Assembly (NCBI RefSeq): GCF_000014065.1
Contig: NC_008044.1
Coordinates: 767,501 to 831,500, forward strand
DNA from: Ruegeria sp. TM1040
GTDB taxonomy: Bacteria; Pseudomonadota; Alphaproteobacteria; Rhodobacterales; Rhodobacteraceae
Direction of reading: 5' to 3'
DNA: 64,000 nucleotides
Of the stretch, positions 33,879 to 43,624 are shown piece by piece. The notes below the pieces were generated by a model that was not told the origin of the DNA, did no database searches, and worked only from the letters and a program-made list of their open reading frames with translations. The stretch's first letter is position 1. The number at the start of each line of letters is the position of its first letter. The position numbers and the translations under genes were made by a program.

Positions 33879-35090
33879 ATGGACGGCTCCAAATTCGACG
33901 ACGCCCAGACGGGCGAACAGAAAATCCGTAACTTCAACATCAACTTCGGCCCGCAGCACCCTGCGGCGCACGGCGTGCTGCGTCTGGTGCTGGAACTGGA
34001 TGGCGAGATCGTGGAACGCTGCGACCCGCACATCGGTCTTCTGCACCGTGGCACCGAAAAGCTGATGGAAAGCCGCACCTACCTGCAGAACCTGCCGTAT
34101 TTCGACCGCCTCGACTATGTGGCGCCGATGAACCAGGAGCACGCTTGGTGTCTGGCAATCGAAAAGCTGACTGGCGTGGAGGTCCCCCGCCGTGCGCAGC
34201 TGATCCGAGTGCTCTATTCTGAGATCGGCCGTATCCTCAATCACCTCTTGAACATCACCACTCAGGCGATGGACGTGGGCGCGCTGACGCCGCCGCTCTG
34301 GGGCTTTGAGGAACGCGAGAAGCTGATGATCTTCTACGAGCGGGCCTGTGGTGCACGCTTGCACGCGGCCTACTTCCGCCCTGGTGGCGTGCATCAGGAT
34401 CTGCCGGACGAGCTGCTGGATGATATCGACCTCTGGGCGATGGAATTTCCGAAGGTCATGGACGACATCGACGGCCTCTTGACCGAGAACCGGATCTTCA
34501 AGCAGCGCAACTGCGACATTGGCGTAGTCACCGAGGATGACATCCAGAAGTATGGCTTCTCCGGTGTGATGGTGCGCGGGTCTGGCCTGGCTTGGGATTT
34601 GCGCCGCGCGCAGCCCTATGAATGCTACGACGAGTTCGATTTCCAGATCCCGGTCGGCAAGAACGGCGACTGCTACGATCGCTATCTGGTGCGGATGGAA
34701 GAGATGCGTCAGTCGCTCTCGATCATCCGTCAGGCTATCGCAAAATTGCGCGAGGCCACCGGTGACGTTCTGGCCCGTGGCAAGCTCACCCCGCCTAAGC
34801 GCGGCGATATGAAGACCTCGATGGAGAGCCTGATCCACCACTTCAAGCTCTACACCGAAGGCTTCCATGTTCCCGAGGGCGAGGTCTATGCCGCTGTCGA
34901 GGCGCCCAAAGGCGAATTTGGCGTCTATCTCGTGGCGGATGGCAGCAACAAGCCCTACCGCGCCAAGCTGCGCGCACCGGGGTTCTTGCATCTTCAAGCG
35001 ATGGATTACGTCGCCAAGGGCCACCAGCTTGCGGATGTCGCTGCAATTATTGGAACCATGGACATCGTGTTTGGAGAGATTGACCGATGA
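33879..35090 (+). CDS. nuoD: NADH-quinone oxidoreductase subunit D (49 kDa)
   Basis: 403 residues, forms much of the quinone-binding cavity with NuoB. Signatures: [17 protein letters not shown] (the beta-hairpin with the quinone-site histidine), [34 protein letters not shown], and the C-terminal [15 protein letters not shown] at 33879 gives MDGSKFDD; upstream in-frame codons lie in the miniprotein region. The stop overlaps the start of the repeat protein by four bases (ATGA). Confidence 0.96.
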   Translation: MDGSKFDDAQTGEQKIRNFNINFGPQHPAAHGVLRLVLELDGEIVERCDPHIGLLHRGTEKLMESRTYLQNLPYFDRLDYVAPMNQEHAWCLAIEKLTGVEVPRRAQLIRVLYSEIGRILNHLLNITTQAMDVGALTPPLWGFEEREKLMIFYERACGARLHAAYFRPGGVHQDLPDELLDDIDLWAMEFPKVMDDIDGLLTENRIFKQRNCDIGVVTEDDIQKYGFSGVMVRGSGLAWDLRRAQPYECYDEFDFQIPVGKNGDCYDRYLVRMEEMRQSLSIIRQAIAKLREATGDVLARGKLTPPKRGDMKTSMESLIHHFKLYTEGFHVPEGEVYAAVEAPKGEFGVYLVADGSNKPYRAKLRAPGFLHLQAMDYVAKGHQLADVAAIIGTMDIVFGEIDR

Positions 35091-35581
35091 CACTACGCGC
35101 ATTTATCGCAGGGGCCTCCCTGTGTCTGATCGGACAAACCGCACTGGCAGAAAAATCGCTGGCGGATCTCGTTGCTGAATCCGTTGGATATGTGCAGGTG
35201 CGCGATGGCGTCATCCTGATCGAAGATGATTACGACGAATACATCTGCCGCATGACCGCGAGCGATGCCGCATTCGATGCAAAAGCTGCAGGCCAGGAGA
35301 TCCCCGCTGGGGCGCTCAGCTCGACCTGTATCCTGCTTGAGGAATTCGACAAGTCCGGCACACCCGCGTTTGCAGAGAAATCGCTGGCGGATCTCGTGGC
35401 CGAGTCCGTTGGCTACGCGCATGTGCGCGATGGTGTCGTCATGATCGAAGACGACTATGACGAATATGTTTGCCGTATGAATGCGAGCGATGCCGCATTC
35501 GATGCCAAGGCCGCAGGTCAGGAGATCCCCGCAGGATCGCTTACCTCGACTTGCATTCTGCTTGAGGAGTTCGACAAGTAA
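35087..35581 (+). CDS. secreted protein of two near-identical 68-residue repeats, between nuoD and nuoE
   Basis: 164 residues. Signal peptide [21 protein letters not shown] is followed by repeat 1 (22-89), a linker SGTPAFA, and repeat 2 (97-164); the two repeats differ at eight of 68 positions. Each starts [14 protein letters not shown], carries an acidic IEDDYDEY stretch and two cysteines (YxCRM and STCIL), and ends LLEEFDK. The linker PAFA before repeat 2 resembles the end of the signal peptide (TALA), so the duplicated unit began within the signal sequence. Start and stop are coupled to nuoD (ATGA) and nuoE (TAATG). The function is unknown; the placement suggests a periplasmic companion of complex I or simply a passenger gene. 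Confidence 0.8.
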   Translation: MTLRAFIAGASLCLIGQTALAEKSLADLVAESVGYVQVRDGVILIEDDYDEYICRMTASDAAFDAKAAGQEIPAGALSSTCILLEEFDKSGTPAFAEKSLADLVAESVGYAHVRDGVVMIEDDYDEYVCRMNASDAAFDAKAAGQEIPAGSLTSTCILLEEFDK

Positions 35582-36777
35582 TGCTGCGTCGTCTTCATCA
35601 CGAACAGCCTGACAGCTTTGCGTTCACCCCGGCCAATCAGGCCTGGGCCGAAGCTCAGATGACCAAATACCCCGAAGGCCGTCAGGCCTCGGCGGTCATT
35701 CCGATTCTGTGGCGCGCTCAGGAGCAAGAGGGCTGGATTTCCAAACCCGCGATCGAATATGTGGCCGATATGCTCGGCATGGCCTACATCCGCGTGCTGG
35801 AAGTGGCCTCTTTCTATTTCATGTTCCAGCTGCAGCCCACGGGTTCGGTTGCGCATATCCAGATCTGTGGCACCACGTCCTGCATGATCTGTGGTGCCGA
35901 GGATCTGGTCGCGATCTGCAAGGACAAGATCTCTGCCAAGCCGCATACGCTGTCCGAGGACGGCAAGTTCTCTTGGGAAGAGGTAGAATGCCTTGGCTCC
36001 TGCGCCAATGCGCCGATGGCGCAGATCGGCAAGGATTATTACGAGGATCTGACCGCGGCATCTTTTACCAAGCTGCTCGATGATCTGGCGGCGGGTAAAC
36101 CCGTCGTACCCGGCCCGCAAAACGGTCGCTACGCTGCAGAGCCAAAGGCGGGCCTGACCTCGCTCACCGAATATGAAGCAGGCAAGCCGCAGTATAATGC
36201 CTCGGCGGAGCTTGCGACCGAAATCGGTGACGGTGTGAAGCGTATTCAGGGCGATGAAGTTCCGCTCCTGACCCCATGGGTCGGCAAGGATGGCGTGGTT
36301 GCAGGGCGTGCCGCTGCAGATCCGACGCCGCCCGCGCCAGAGCGTCCGCAACCCGCGGCCAAGCAGGCTGAGACCGCCAAGAAGAAGGCTCCGGCCAAGC
36401 CTGCGGTCAAGAAATCGGATGCGGCAACGCCTGCACAGCCCGAAGCCGCCGCCGCAAAGGTGACGGAACCCAAGGCGGACTTGGAAGAACAAGCACCCGA
36501 GACGCTGACAGCGGCGCGCGAGGGCGGGGCGGACGATCTCAAGCTCCTCAAAGGTGTGGGGCCAAAGCTCGAACAGACGCTCAATGAGCTGGGCTTTTTC
36601 CACTTTGACCAGATTGCCAAATGGACCGAGGCCGAGGTGGCCTGGGTGGATGCGCGCCTGAAGTTCAAAGGCCGCATCGAGCGCGACGGCTGGATCGAGC
36701 AAGCCAAGCAACTGGCAGCCGGTGAAGAAACCGAGTTTGCCAAATCGGCCAAGAAAGACGGCCGCTACAAAGACTAA
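35581..36777 (+). CDS. nuoE: NADH-quinone oxidoreductase subunit E with C-terminal extension
   Basis: 398 residues, about twice the usual length. The first 180 or so are the thioredoxin-like 24-kDa subunit with the [2Fe-2S] N1a ligands in QICGTTSC and CLGSC. After about 240 comes a lysine/alanine/proline-rich linker ([12 protein letters not shown] and similar), and at about 320-398 a helix-hairpin-helix-like domain, [22 protein letters not shown] with [17 protein letters not shown] comparable tail occurs in other Rhodobacterales as I recall. It could bind nucleic acid or a partner protein; no role is proven. The start overlaps the repeat-protein stop by one base. Confidence 0.92.
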   Translation: MLRRLHHEQPDSFAFTPANQAWAEAQMTKYPEGRQASAVIPILWRAQEQEGWISKPAIEYVADMLGMAYIRVLEVASFYFMFQLQPTGSVAHIQICGTTSCMICGAEDLVAICKDKISAKPHTLSEDGKFSWEEVECLGSCANAPMAQIGKDYYEDLTAASFTKLLDDLAAGKPVVPGPQNGRYAAEPKAGLTSLTEYEAGKPQYNASAELATEIGDGVKRIQGDEVPLLTPWVGKDGVVAGRAAADPTPPAPERPQPAAKQAETAKKKAPAKPAVKKSDAATPAQPEAAAAKVTEPKADLEEQAPETLTAAREGGADDLKLLKGVGPKLEQTLNELGFFHFDQIAKWTEAEVAWVDARLKFKGRIERDGWIEQAKQLAAGEETEFAKSAKKDGRYKD

Positions 36778-36835
36778 ACTCTCCGCTGCGTGCGGCCTCA
36801 ATGGCCTACGCCGTGGTCAAGGATGACTGGACCGG

Positions 36836-37066
36836 ATGACGCAGGACGAACAGGATAAGGCCATCGCTGCCAAAGGGCGGCACATCTCGCTGGTGATTGC
36901 CGGTACGATGGTGGCTTGGTTGCTCCTGTCCCTGCTCGTGGGTCCCGCGATTGGCCTGCCGGGCCGATATGCGCTGCTGTTCGATTTTGCGGCTCTGGCC
37001 GCGATGATCTACGCGGGCGTCAACATCATTCAACTCTGGCGTATGCGTCAGAACAGTCAAAGGTAG
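36836..37066 (+). CDS. small membrane protein between nuoE and nuoF (DUF5337-like)
   Basis: 76 residues with two membrane segments (about 18-40 and 47-66), a charged start (MTQDEQDKAIAAKGRHIS) and a basic C-terminus (LWRMRQNSQR). From memory it fits the Rhodobacterales family DUF5337 found in nuo operons. Gap of six bases to nuoF, so it is cotranscribed. Possibly an accessory or assembly factor of complex I; no experiment is known to me. Confidence 0.75.
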   Translation: MTQDEQDKAIAAKGRHISLVIAGTMVAWLLLSLLVGPAIGLPGRYALLFDFAALAAMIYAGVNIIQLWRMRQNSQR

Positions 37067-37072
37067 GCACAC

Positions 37073-38371
37073 ATGCTGAAGGATCAGGACCGGATCTTTA
37101 CCAACCTTTACGGGATGCACGAACGCACGTTGGCGGGCGCACAAAAGCGCGGCCACTGGGACGGTACGGCGGGCCTCATTGAAAAAGGGCGCGACTGGAT
37201 CATCCAGACCATGAAGGATTCCGGCCTGCGCGGGCGTGGCGGTGCGGGCTTCCCCACCGGCCTCAAATGGTCCTTCATGCCCAAGGAAAGCGACGGGCGT
37301 CCCGCCTATCTGGTCATCAATGCTGATGAGTCCGAGCCCGGCACCTGCAAAGACCGCGAAATCATGCGTCACGATCCGCATACGCTGATCGAGGGCGCGC
37401 TGATCGCTTCCTTCGCGATGAACGCGCACACCTGCTACATCTATCTGCGCGGCGAATATATCCGCGAGCGCGAGGCGCTGCAGGCCGCCATCGACGAATG
37501 CTACGACAAGGGTCTTCTGGGCAAGAACGCTGCAGGCTCGGGCTGGGATTTCGATCTTTTCCTGCACCACGGGGCAGGGGCTTATATCTGCGGCGAGGAA
37601 ACCGCCCTGATCGAGAGCCTTGAGGGCAAAAAAGGCATGCCGCGCATGAAGCCGCCATTCCCGGCAGGCGCGGGGCTTTATGGCTGCCCGACCACGGTGA
37701 ACAATGTCGAATCCATCGCCGTGGTGCCCACCATCCTGCGGCGCGGTGCGGAGTGGTTTGCCGGCTTTGGCCGTCAGAACAACGCGGGCACCAAGCTTTT
37801 TGCGATCTCCGGTCACGTCAACAACCCCTGCGTTGTTGAAGAGGCCATGTCGATCAGCTTTGAAGAGCTGATTGAAAAACACTGCGGTGGCATTCGCGGC
37901 GGCTGGGACAATCTTCTGGCGGTGATCCCAGGCGGCTCTTCAGTGCCCTGTGTGCGCGGCGAGAAGATGCGCGATGCGATCATGGATTTTGATTACCTGC
38001 GCGGCGAGTTGGGCTCTGGCCTTGGCACTGCGGCGGTGATCGTGATGGACAAGCAGACCGATATCGTCAAAGCGATCTGGCGCCTCTCGAAGTTCTACAA
38101 GCACGAAAGCTGCGGCCAGTGCACGCCCTGCCGTGAAGGCACCGGCTGGATGATGCGCGTGATGGATCGTCTGGTGCGCGGTGAGGCGGAGCTTGAAGAG
38201 ATCGACATGCTCTGGGATGTCACCAAGCAGGTCGAAGGCCACACCATCTGTGCACTGGGCGATGCGGCCGCATGGCCCATTCAGGGTCTCATTCGCAACT
38301 TCCGTGAAGAGATCGAAGATCGCATCAAGGCGCAGAAATCTGGCCGTATGGGCGCGATGGCAGCGGAATAA
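37073..38371 (+). CDS. nuoF: NADH-quinone oxidoreductase subunit F (NADH and FMN binding)
   Basis: 432-residue flavoprotein at the tip of the peripheral arm. It has [15 protein letters not shown] (NADH and FMN binding), [29 protein letters not shown], and the cluster N3 ligands in [15 protein letters not shown] plus a fourth cysteine in [13 protein letters not shown]. It accepts electrons from NADH and passes them to N3 and to N1a in NuoE. Confidence 0.97.
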   Translation: MLKDQDRIFTNLYGMHERTLAGAQKRGHWDGTAGLIEKGRDWIIQTMKDSGLRGRGGAGFPTGLKWSFMPKESDGRPAYLVINADESEPGTCKDREIMRHDPHTLIEGALIASFAMNAHTCYIYLRGEYIREREALQAAIDECYDKGLLGKNAAGSGWDFDLFLHHGAGAYICGEETALIESLEGKKGMPRMKPPFPAGAGLYGCPTTVNNVESIAVVPTILRRGAEWFAGFGRQNNAGTKLFAISGHVNNPCVVEEAMSISFEELIEKHCGGIRGGWDNLLAVIPGGSSVPCVRGEKMRDAIMDFDYLRGELGSGLGTAAVIVMDKQTDIVKAIWRLSKFYKHESCGQCTPCREGTGWMMRVMDRLVRGEAELEEIDMLWDVTKQVEGHTICALGDAAAWPIQGLIRNFREEIEDRIKAQKSGRMGAMAAE

Positions 38372-38379
38372 TCTGAAAG

Positions 38380-38739
38380 ATGATGATGAACTCCCGTTTT
38401 CCTTTGTCACTGATGCTCGTGGCCTCGCTGGGGCTGGTGGCTTGTGGCCAATCGCGCGACGACAAGCGTATGCGCTTTGACGGTATCGTGTTCCGCACCA
38501 GCGCCAAGCCGATCGACAAGAAGGAAACGCTGCTCAACTTTCGTGTTGAGGTGCGTGACGCGTTGCAATCCCAGCGTGGTGCGCTGGCGGCTGCGACGCA
38601 TGAGGCCACGCGCTACTGCATTCAGAACTACGGCACTTCGCGGTTTGACTGGACCAACATCACCCCTGACTCTGAGGGCAGCTATCAGATCCAGCTCGAC
38701 AATCGCGATGCCATCTTCACGGGACGTTGCAAACCGTGA
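38380..38739 (+). CDS. lipoprotein of unknown function between nuoF and nuoG
   Basis: 119 residues. It has a type II signal peptide with lipobox GLVAC (Cys22) and a small mature domain containing RMRFDGIVFRTSAKPIDK and a C-terminal beta-rich part, with cysteines in TRYCIQN and TGRCKP. Eight bases after nuoF and clearly in the operon. Family not known to me. The predicted outer- or inner-membrane anchoring on the periplasmic side is opposite to where the neighbouring nuoF and nuoG products act. Confidence 0.7.
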   Translation: MMMNSRFPLSLMLVASLGLVACGQSRDDKRMRFDGIVFRTSAKPIDKKETLLNFRVEVRDALQSQRGALAAATHEATRYCIQNYGTSRFDWTNITPDSEGSYQIQLDNRDAIFTGRCKP

Positions 38740-38804
38740 CGCGGATCTCGGCATATCATGGCCGGTTTGGCACAGCGCTATTGAATAACAGCGCGCTGCA
38801 CTCC

Positions 38805-38825
38805 CGTGGTTCCATTGGAACCACG
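38805..38825 (+). other. hairpin inside the nuo message before the DUF5333-like gene
   Basis: Perfect 9-bp stem CGTGGTTCC (38805-38813) and GGAACCACG (38817-38825) with a three-base loop. It ends at the edge of the GAAGGAG ribosome-binding site of the next gene. No T run follows, so it may affect RNA processing or translation rather than termination. Confidence 0.5.
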
Positions 38826-38837
38826 AAGGAGTCTGTC

Positions 38838-39302
38838 ATGTCCAAAACATATGATCTGTCCACTGCTGATACTTTCTCTGCGCCGCACGTGCTGATGATG
38901 ACTGCGCTGGCGGCGCTCTCTGCCTTTATGTTGGCTTTGGGGGCCAGTGCGGGCGAGGCCAAGCCCTCTCTGCGCGATGTGCAAGAGATCGAAGACCCGC
39001 TTTTTGCCGTGGCGGTCGCGAGCGAAGTCGCAGAGCGCTGCGAACGCATTGCGCCGCGCACGCTCAAGGGTCTCAATCAGCTCTATCAGATCCGTGCGCG
39101 GGCCAATGCACTTGGTTACAGCGACACGGAAATCAAATCTTACATCAAGTCGGACCAGGAAAAATCTCGTATGCGGGCCAAGGGCGAGCGGCTCTTGCGT
39201 CAGAACGGGGTGAAACTGGACCAACCGGAAACATTCTGTGCTTACGGGCTTGCAGAAATTGAGAAAAACAGCGCGATCGGCGTGTTACTGAGGGCGAAAT
39301 AG
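38838..39302 (+). CDS. exported or membrane-anchored protein between nuoF and nuoG (DUF5333-like)
   Basis: 154 residues. A hydrophobic segment (about 18-39, LMMTALAALSAFMLALGASA) acts as signal or anchor, and the rest is helical and charged: SLRDVQEIEDPLFAVAVASEVAERCERIAPR, then SYIKSDQEKSRMRAKGE and a second cysteine in ETFCAYG. From memory this matches the Rhodobacterales family DUF5333. ATG at 38838 is fixed by GAAGGAG; a longer frame upstream is antisense noise. Three bases from nuoG. Unknown function. Confidence 0.75.
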   Translation: MSKTYDLSTADTFSAPHVLMMTALAALSAFMLALGASAGEAKPSLRDVQEIEDPLFAVAVASEVAERCERIAPRTLKGLNQLYQIRARANALGYSDTEIKSYIKSDQEKSRMRAKGERLLRQNGVKLDQPETFCAYGLAEIEKNSAIGVLLRAK

Positions 39303-39305
39303 ACC

Positions 39306-41288
39306 ATGTCTGACCTCCGCAAGATCAACATTGACGGAACCGAGATCGAAGTCGACGGGGCGATGACCCTGATCCAGGCTTGCGAGCAGGCCGGGATCGA
39401 GATCCCGCGTTTTTGCTATCACGAACGTCTGTCGATTGCCGGCAACTGCCGTATGTGCCTCGTCGAGGTGGTGGGCGGCCCGCCGAAACCGGCAGCGTCC
39501 TGTGCGATGCAGGTCCGCGATCTGCGCCCGGGACCAGAGGGGCAGGCCCCGCAGGTGAAGACCAATTCACCGATGGTCAAAAAGGCGCGTGAAGGGGTGA
39601 TGGAGTTTCTCCTGATCAACCACCCGCTCGACTGCCCGATCTGCGATCAGGGCGGCGAATGCGACCTGCAAGATCAGGCGATGGCTTACGGCGTTGATTT
39701 CTCGCGCTTCCGCGAACCCAAACGCGCGGTGGACGATCTGAACCTCGGCCCGCTTGTGGGCACCGCGATGACCCGCTGCATTTCCTGCACCCGTTGCGTG
39801 CGCTTCACCACCGAGGTCGCAGGCATTTCGCAGATGGGTCAGACCGGGCGCGGCGAGGATGCGGAGATCACCTCCTACCTCAATGAGACGCTGGATTCGA
39901 ACCTGCAGGGCAACATCATCGATCTTTGTCCCGTGGGCGCGCTGACCTCGAAACCTTATGCGTTTACCGCGCGTCCGTGGGAACTCACCAAGACCGAGAC
40001 CATCGACGTGATGGACGCGCTCGGATCAAACATCCGCGTGGACACTAAGGGCCGCGAAGTGATGCGTATTCTGCCGCGCAACCATGATGGCGTGAACGAA
40101 GAGTGGATCTCTGACAAGACCCGTTTTGTCTGGGATGGTCTGCGCCGTCAGCGGCTTGACCGCCCCTATGTGCGCGTCGATGGCAAGCTGAAGCCTGCCA
40201 CTTGGCCCGAGGCGCTGGAGGCTGTCGCCACCGCGATGAAAGGCAAAAAAGTTGCCGGTTTGATTGGCGATCTGGTTCCGGTCGAGGCAGCTTATGCGCT
40301 CAAAGGCCTGATCGAGAGCCTCGAGGGCAAGGTGGACTGCCGCACGGATAATGCGCGCCTGCCCATTGGCAACCGCGCAGGCTATGTGGGCACCGCTACG
40401 ATCGAGGACATCGATACTGCCAGGGACATCATCCTGATTGGCACCAACCCTCGCGACGAGGCGCCGGTGCTGAACGCGCGCATCCGCAAGGCGTGGCTCA
40501 AGGGGGCCAATGTCAAACTCGTCGGTCCTGCCGCTGATTTGACCTATGACTATGAACATCTCGGCACTGATCGCGCGGCGCTTGATGCGCTCTCTGCGAT
40601 TGAGGACGCGATTGTCATCGTGGGGCAGGGTGCCCTGCGCGAAGCCGACGGTCTGGCGGTTCTCGCCAAGGCGCAGTCTCTGGGTAAGCTGCTGGTCCTG
40701 CACACCGCCGCCGCTCGTGTGGGCGCGATGGACATTGGGGCCGTCACCGAGGGTGGCATGGCAGCAGCCATCGACGGAGCAGAGGTGATTTATAACCTCG
40801 GTGCCGACGAGGTGGAAATCGACGCGGGTGCTTTCGTGATCTATCAAGGTTCGCACGGCGACCGCGGCGCGCATCGCGCTGACGTGATCCTGCCGGGGGC
40901 AGCCTACACCGAAGAAAACGGTCTCTTTGTGAACACCGAAGGCCGTACACAGCTCTCGATGCGGGCTGGATTTGCACCGGGGGAGGCGAAAGAAAACTGG
41001 GCCATCCTGCGGGCGCTTTCCGCAGAGCTCGATGCCAAACTGCCCTATGACAGCCTCGCGCAACTGCGAAAGGCGCTGATCAAGGACGTGCCGCATCTGG
41101 CCAAGGTGGATCAGGTGGTCGCCAATGAAGGCGAGGCTCTGCCAGCTGAAAAACTCGGTAAGGCGGATTTCCTTCCTGCGGTGAACGACTTTTACCTGAC
41201 CAACCCGATTGCACGCGCATCGCAGCTGATGGCGGAGCTCTCCGCTCAGGCCAAGGCGCGCCGCGAAACGGCGCTGGCGGCAGAGTGA
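39306..41288 (+). CDS. nuoG: NADH-quinone oxidoreductase subunit G (mitochondria-like, no N7)
   Basis: 660-residue iron-sulfur subunit. The ferredoxin-like start has [19 protein letters not shown] (N1b); the His-bearing [24 protein letters not shown] holds the N5/N4 ligands; [16 protein letters not shown] is the next set. A degenerate molybdopterin-oxidoreductase domain follows. The length and the absence of an extra CX2CX3C cluster are those of mitochondrial and alphaproteobacterial NuoG rather than the 900-residue E. coli type with N7. The stop overlaps the next GTG start by four bases. Confidence 0.96.
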   Translation: MSDLRKINIDGTEIEVDGAMTLIQACEQAGIEIPRFCYHERLSIAGNCRMCLVEVVGGPPKPAASCAMQVRDLRPGPEGQAPQVKTNSPMVKKAREGVMEFLLINHPLDCPICDQGGECDLQDQAMAYGVDFSRFREPKRAVDDLNLGPLVGTAMTRCISCTRCVRFTTEVAGISQMGQTGRGEDAEITSYLNETLDSNLQGNIIDLCPVGALTSKPYAFTARPWELTKTETIDVMDALGSNIRVDTKGREVMRILPRNHDGVNEEWISDKTRFVWDGLRRQRLDRPYVRVDGKLKPATWPEALEAVATAMKGKKVAGLIGDLVPVEAAYALKGLIESLEGKVDCRTDNARLPIGNRAGYVGTATIEDIDTARDIILIGTNPRDEAPVLNARIRKAWLKGANVKLVGPAADLTYDYEHLGTDRAALDALSAIEDAIVIVGQGALREADGLAVLAKAQSLGKLLVLHTAAARVGAMDIGAVTEGGMAAAIDGAEVIYNLGADEVEIDAGAFVIYQGSHGDRGAHRADVILPGAAYTEENGLFVNTEGRTQLSMRAGFAPGEAKENWAILRALSAELDAKLPYDSLAQLRKALIKDVPHLAKVDQVVANEGEALPAEKLGKADFLPAVNDFYLTNPIARASQLMAELSAQAKARRETALAAE

Positions 41289-41677
41289 TCCGCACGGCGC
41301 TCATATCGCTTTTGGGGCTCAACCTCATCGCCTGCACGGATGTCACGGGTGATGAGGTAAGCCGTGCCGCGCCCGACTATCTGGGCGTGAATACCAGTCT
41401 CCTCGATGGGGATCTGGTCCAGTTCCATGTGACCATGGACCGGGTTGGGGCGCTTGAGGATCTTAATGACTATGCCGACTGCGCAGCAGCACAATATGCG
41501 CTGATCCGCGGCTATGGCTTCGCGCGTCATGTGCGCACAAAAACGAAACAAGAGGCTGGTATTTGGGAGGCCGATGCGGTCTACACCATCTCGCCCGCCT
41601 TACCGCGCGGTTTGCGCACCCTCGACGCAGAAGTCGTGGTGCAGGACTGCAAGGCAAACGGAATACCTACGGTGTGA
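41285..41677 (+). CDS. lipoprotein of unknown function between nuoG and nuoH
   Basis: 130 residues from a GTG start that overlaps the nuoG stop (GTGA). Signal peptide [17 protein letters not shown] with lipobox LIAC and Cys17. The mature domain includes [15 protein letters not shown], cysteines in YADCAAAQ and VVQDCKAN, and an alternating strand pattern near the C-terminus. Six bases before nuoH. I do not recognise the family; a positional counterpart (an unidentified reading frame) occurs in other alphaproteobacterial nuo clusters as I recall. Confidence 0.7.
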   Translation: MIRTALISLLGLNLIACTDVTGDEVSRAAPDYLGVNTSLLDGDLVQFHVTMDRVGALEDLNDYADCAAAQYALIRGYGFARHVRTKTKQEAGIWEADAVYTISPALPRGLRTLDAEVVVQDCKANGIPTV

Positions 41678-41683
41678 GGACCC

Positions 41684-42721
41684 ATGGCTGAATTCTTTAA
41701 CACCCCAGGCGGCATTGCTGTCATCATCCTGGCGCAGACCCTGGCGGTTGTCGCCTTTGTGATGATCTCGCTTCTGTTCCTTGTCTACGGCGACCGCAAG
41801 ATCTGGGCCGCCGTCCAGATGCGGCGCGGCCCCAACGTGGTTGGGGTTTACGGTCTGTTGCAGACCGTCGCGGATGCGCTCAAATATGTTGTGAAAGAGG
41901 TGGTCATCCCGGCCGGCTCTGACCGGACAGTCTTCATTCTGGCACCGCTCACCTCCTTTGTGCTGGCGATGATCGCCTGGGCGGTGATCCCGTTCAACGA
42001 CACTTGGGTGCTCTCGGACATCAACGTCGCCATCCTGTATGTATTCGCGGTCTCCTCGCTTGAGGTTTACGGCGTCATCATGGGCGGCTGGGCTTCGAAC
42101 TCCAAGTATCCGTTCCTCGGCTCCTTGCGGTCGGCGGCGCAGATGATTTCCTACGAGGTCTCCATCGGCCTCATCATCATCGGTGTGATCCTCTCGACCG
42201 GGTCCATGAACTTTGGCGATATCGTGCGCGCGCAGGACGGGGATGCTGGCCTCTTCAACTGGTACTGGCTGCCGCATTTCCCGATGGTGTTCCTGTTCTT
42301 CATCTCCTGCCTTGCGGAAACCAACCGCCCGCCGTTTGACCTTCCCGAAGCGGAGTCGGAACTGGTGGCAGGCTACCAGGTGGAATACTCCTCAACGCCG
42401 TTCCTGTTGTTCATGGCCGGTGAATACATTGCCATCTTCCTGATGTGCGCGCTCACCTCGCTTCTGTTTTTCGGCGGCTGGCTCTCGCCGGTACCGTTCC
42501 TGCCGGACAGCCCGCTGTGGATGGTCGCAAAGATGGCGTTCTTCTTCTTCCTCTTTGCCATGGTCAAAGCCATCACCCCGCGCTACCGCTACGATCAGTT
42601 GATGCGTCTGGGCTGGAAAGTCTTCCTGCCGTTCTCGCTGATCTGGGTGGTGTTCGTGGCCTTTGCCGCACGTTTCGAATGGTTCTGGGGTGCGTTTGCA
42701 CGCTGGAGCACAGGAGGCTGA
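41684..42721 (+). CDS. nuoH: NADH-quinone oxidoreductase subunit H
   Basis: Membrane subunit at the junction of the two arms, 345 residues, about eight helices. It has [18 protein letters not shown] at the quinone-site entry, and [26 protein letters not shown], the conserved acidic loop coupling quinone chemistry to proton pumping. The C-terminus contains [17 protein letters not shown]. Two bases separate it from nuoI. Confidence 0.97.
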   Translation: MAEFFNTPGGIAVIILAQTLAVVAFVMISLLFLVYGDRKIWAAVQMRRGPNVVGVYGLLQTVADALKYVVKEVVIPAGSDRTVFILAPLTSFVLAMIAWAVIPFNDTWVLSDINVAILYVFAVSSLEVYGVIMGGWASNSKYPFLGSLRSAAQMISYEVSIGLIIIGVILSTGSMNFGDIVRAQDGDAGLFNWYWLPHFPMVFLFFISCLAETNRPPFDLPEAESELVAGYQVEYSSTPFLLFMAGEYIAIFLMCALTSLLFFGGWLSPVPFLPDSPLWMVAKMAFFFFLFAMVKAITPRYRYDQLMRLGWKVFLPFSLIWVVFVAFAARFEWFWGAFARWSTGG

Positions 42722-42722
42722 T

Positions 42723-43217
42723 ATGACCCAGATCGACTACACCCGCGCTGCCAAATACTTCCTGCTGCAAGACGTGTGGCAGGGGTTCAAGCTGGGGCTG
42801 AAGTATTTCTTCGCCCCCAAGGCAACGATCAACTACCCGCATGAAAAAGGTCCGCTCAGCCCGCGTTTCCGCGGCGAGCACGCGTTGCGTCGCTATCCCA
42901 ACGGCGAAGAGCGCTGCATTGCCTGCAAACTCTGCGAAGCGGTATGTCCGGCACAGGCCATCACTATCGATGCCGAACCGCGTGAAGACGGCAGCCGCCG
43001 CACCACGCGCTATGACATCGACATGACCAAATGCATCTACTGCGGGTTCTGCCAGGAGGCTTGCCCGGTGGACGCCATTGTCGAGGGGCCGAATTTTGAA
43101 TTCGCCACCGAGACCCGCGAGGAGCTGTTCTACGACAAGGACAAGCTGTTGGCGAATGGCGAGCGCTGGGAAGCCGAGATTGCCCGCAATCTTGAGCTGG
43201 ACGCGCCCTACAGATGA
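42723..43217 (+). CDS. nuoI: NADH-quinone oxidoreductase subunit I (clusters N6a and N6b)
   Basis: 164 residues, 8Fe ferredoxin type. The ligands are in [18 protein letters not shown] and [17 protein letters not shown], which hold N6a and N6b and hand electrons to N2. ATG at 42723 ([13 protein letters not shown]) is the family start. Its stop overlaps the CMD-family gene start (ATGA). Confidence 0.97.
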   Translation: MTQIDYTRAAKYFLLQDVWQGFKLGLKYFFAPKATINYPHEKGPLSPRFRGEHALRRYPNGEERCIACKLCEAVCPAQAITIDAEPREDGSRRTTRYDIDMTKCIYCGFCQEACPVDAIVEGPNFEFATETREELFYDKDKLLANGERWEAEIARNLELDAPYR

Positions 43218-43624
43218 GCGAGACGCCGAAAAACCCTTTCGAGGCCATGATGGCCCAGGCGCAGGAGATGGCGAAGGCCCTCAATCCTGCGCTAGAGAGT
43301 TTCTCTCCCAAGGGGTTTGAGGCGCTCTGGCCCACCATGCCCAAAGAGGTCATGGAGATGATGTTCGGCAACACCGTCAACAAAGACGGGCTTGATGCCA
43401 AAACCCGCCTGCTGCTGACGCTGGCGGGATTGACCATGCAGGGCGCGCAGGCCGATACGGCCGTGCGTCAGACCGTGCGCCACGCTCTTGCGGCGGGCGC
43501 AAAGAAACAAGAGATCGTTGAAACGATCGGACAGATGTCGGTCTTTGCCGGCATTCCGGCCATGACCCGCGCAATGGATTTGGCGCAGGAGGTCATGGAC
43601 GACAAAGGGGACGATGAGACATGA
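43214..43624 (+). CDS. carboxymuconolactone-decarboxylase-fold protein between nuoI and nuoJ
   Basis: 136-residue helical cytoplasmic protein of the CMD/AhpD family. [19 protein letters not shown] and [38 protein letters not shown] are the family core, including the conserved His in RHALAAG. It has no cysteine at all, so AhpD-like disulfide reductase activity is excluded. It overlaps both nuoI and nuoJ by ATGA and is therefore tightly embedded. The N-terminal 45 residues are extra. Its role near complex I is unknown. Confidence 0.82.
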   Translation: MSETPKNPFEAMMAQAQEMAKALNPALESFSPKGFEALWPTMPKEVMEMMFGNTVNKDGLDAKTRLLLTLAGLTMQGAQADTAVRQTVRHALAAGAKKQEIVETIGQMSVFAGIPAMTRAMDLAQEVMDDKGDDET

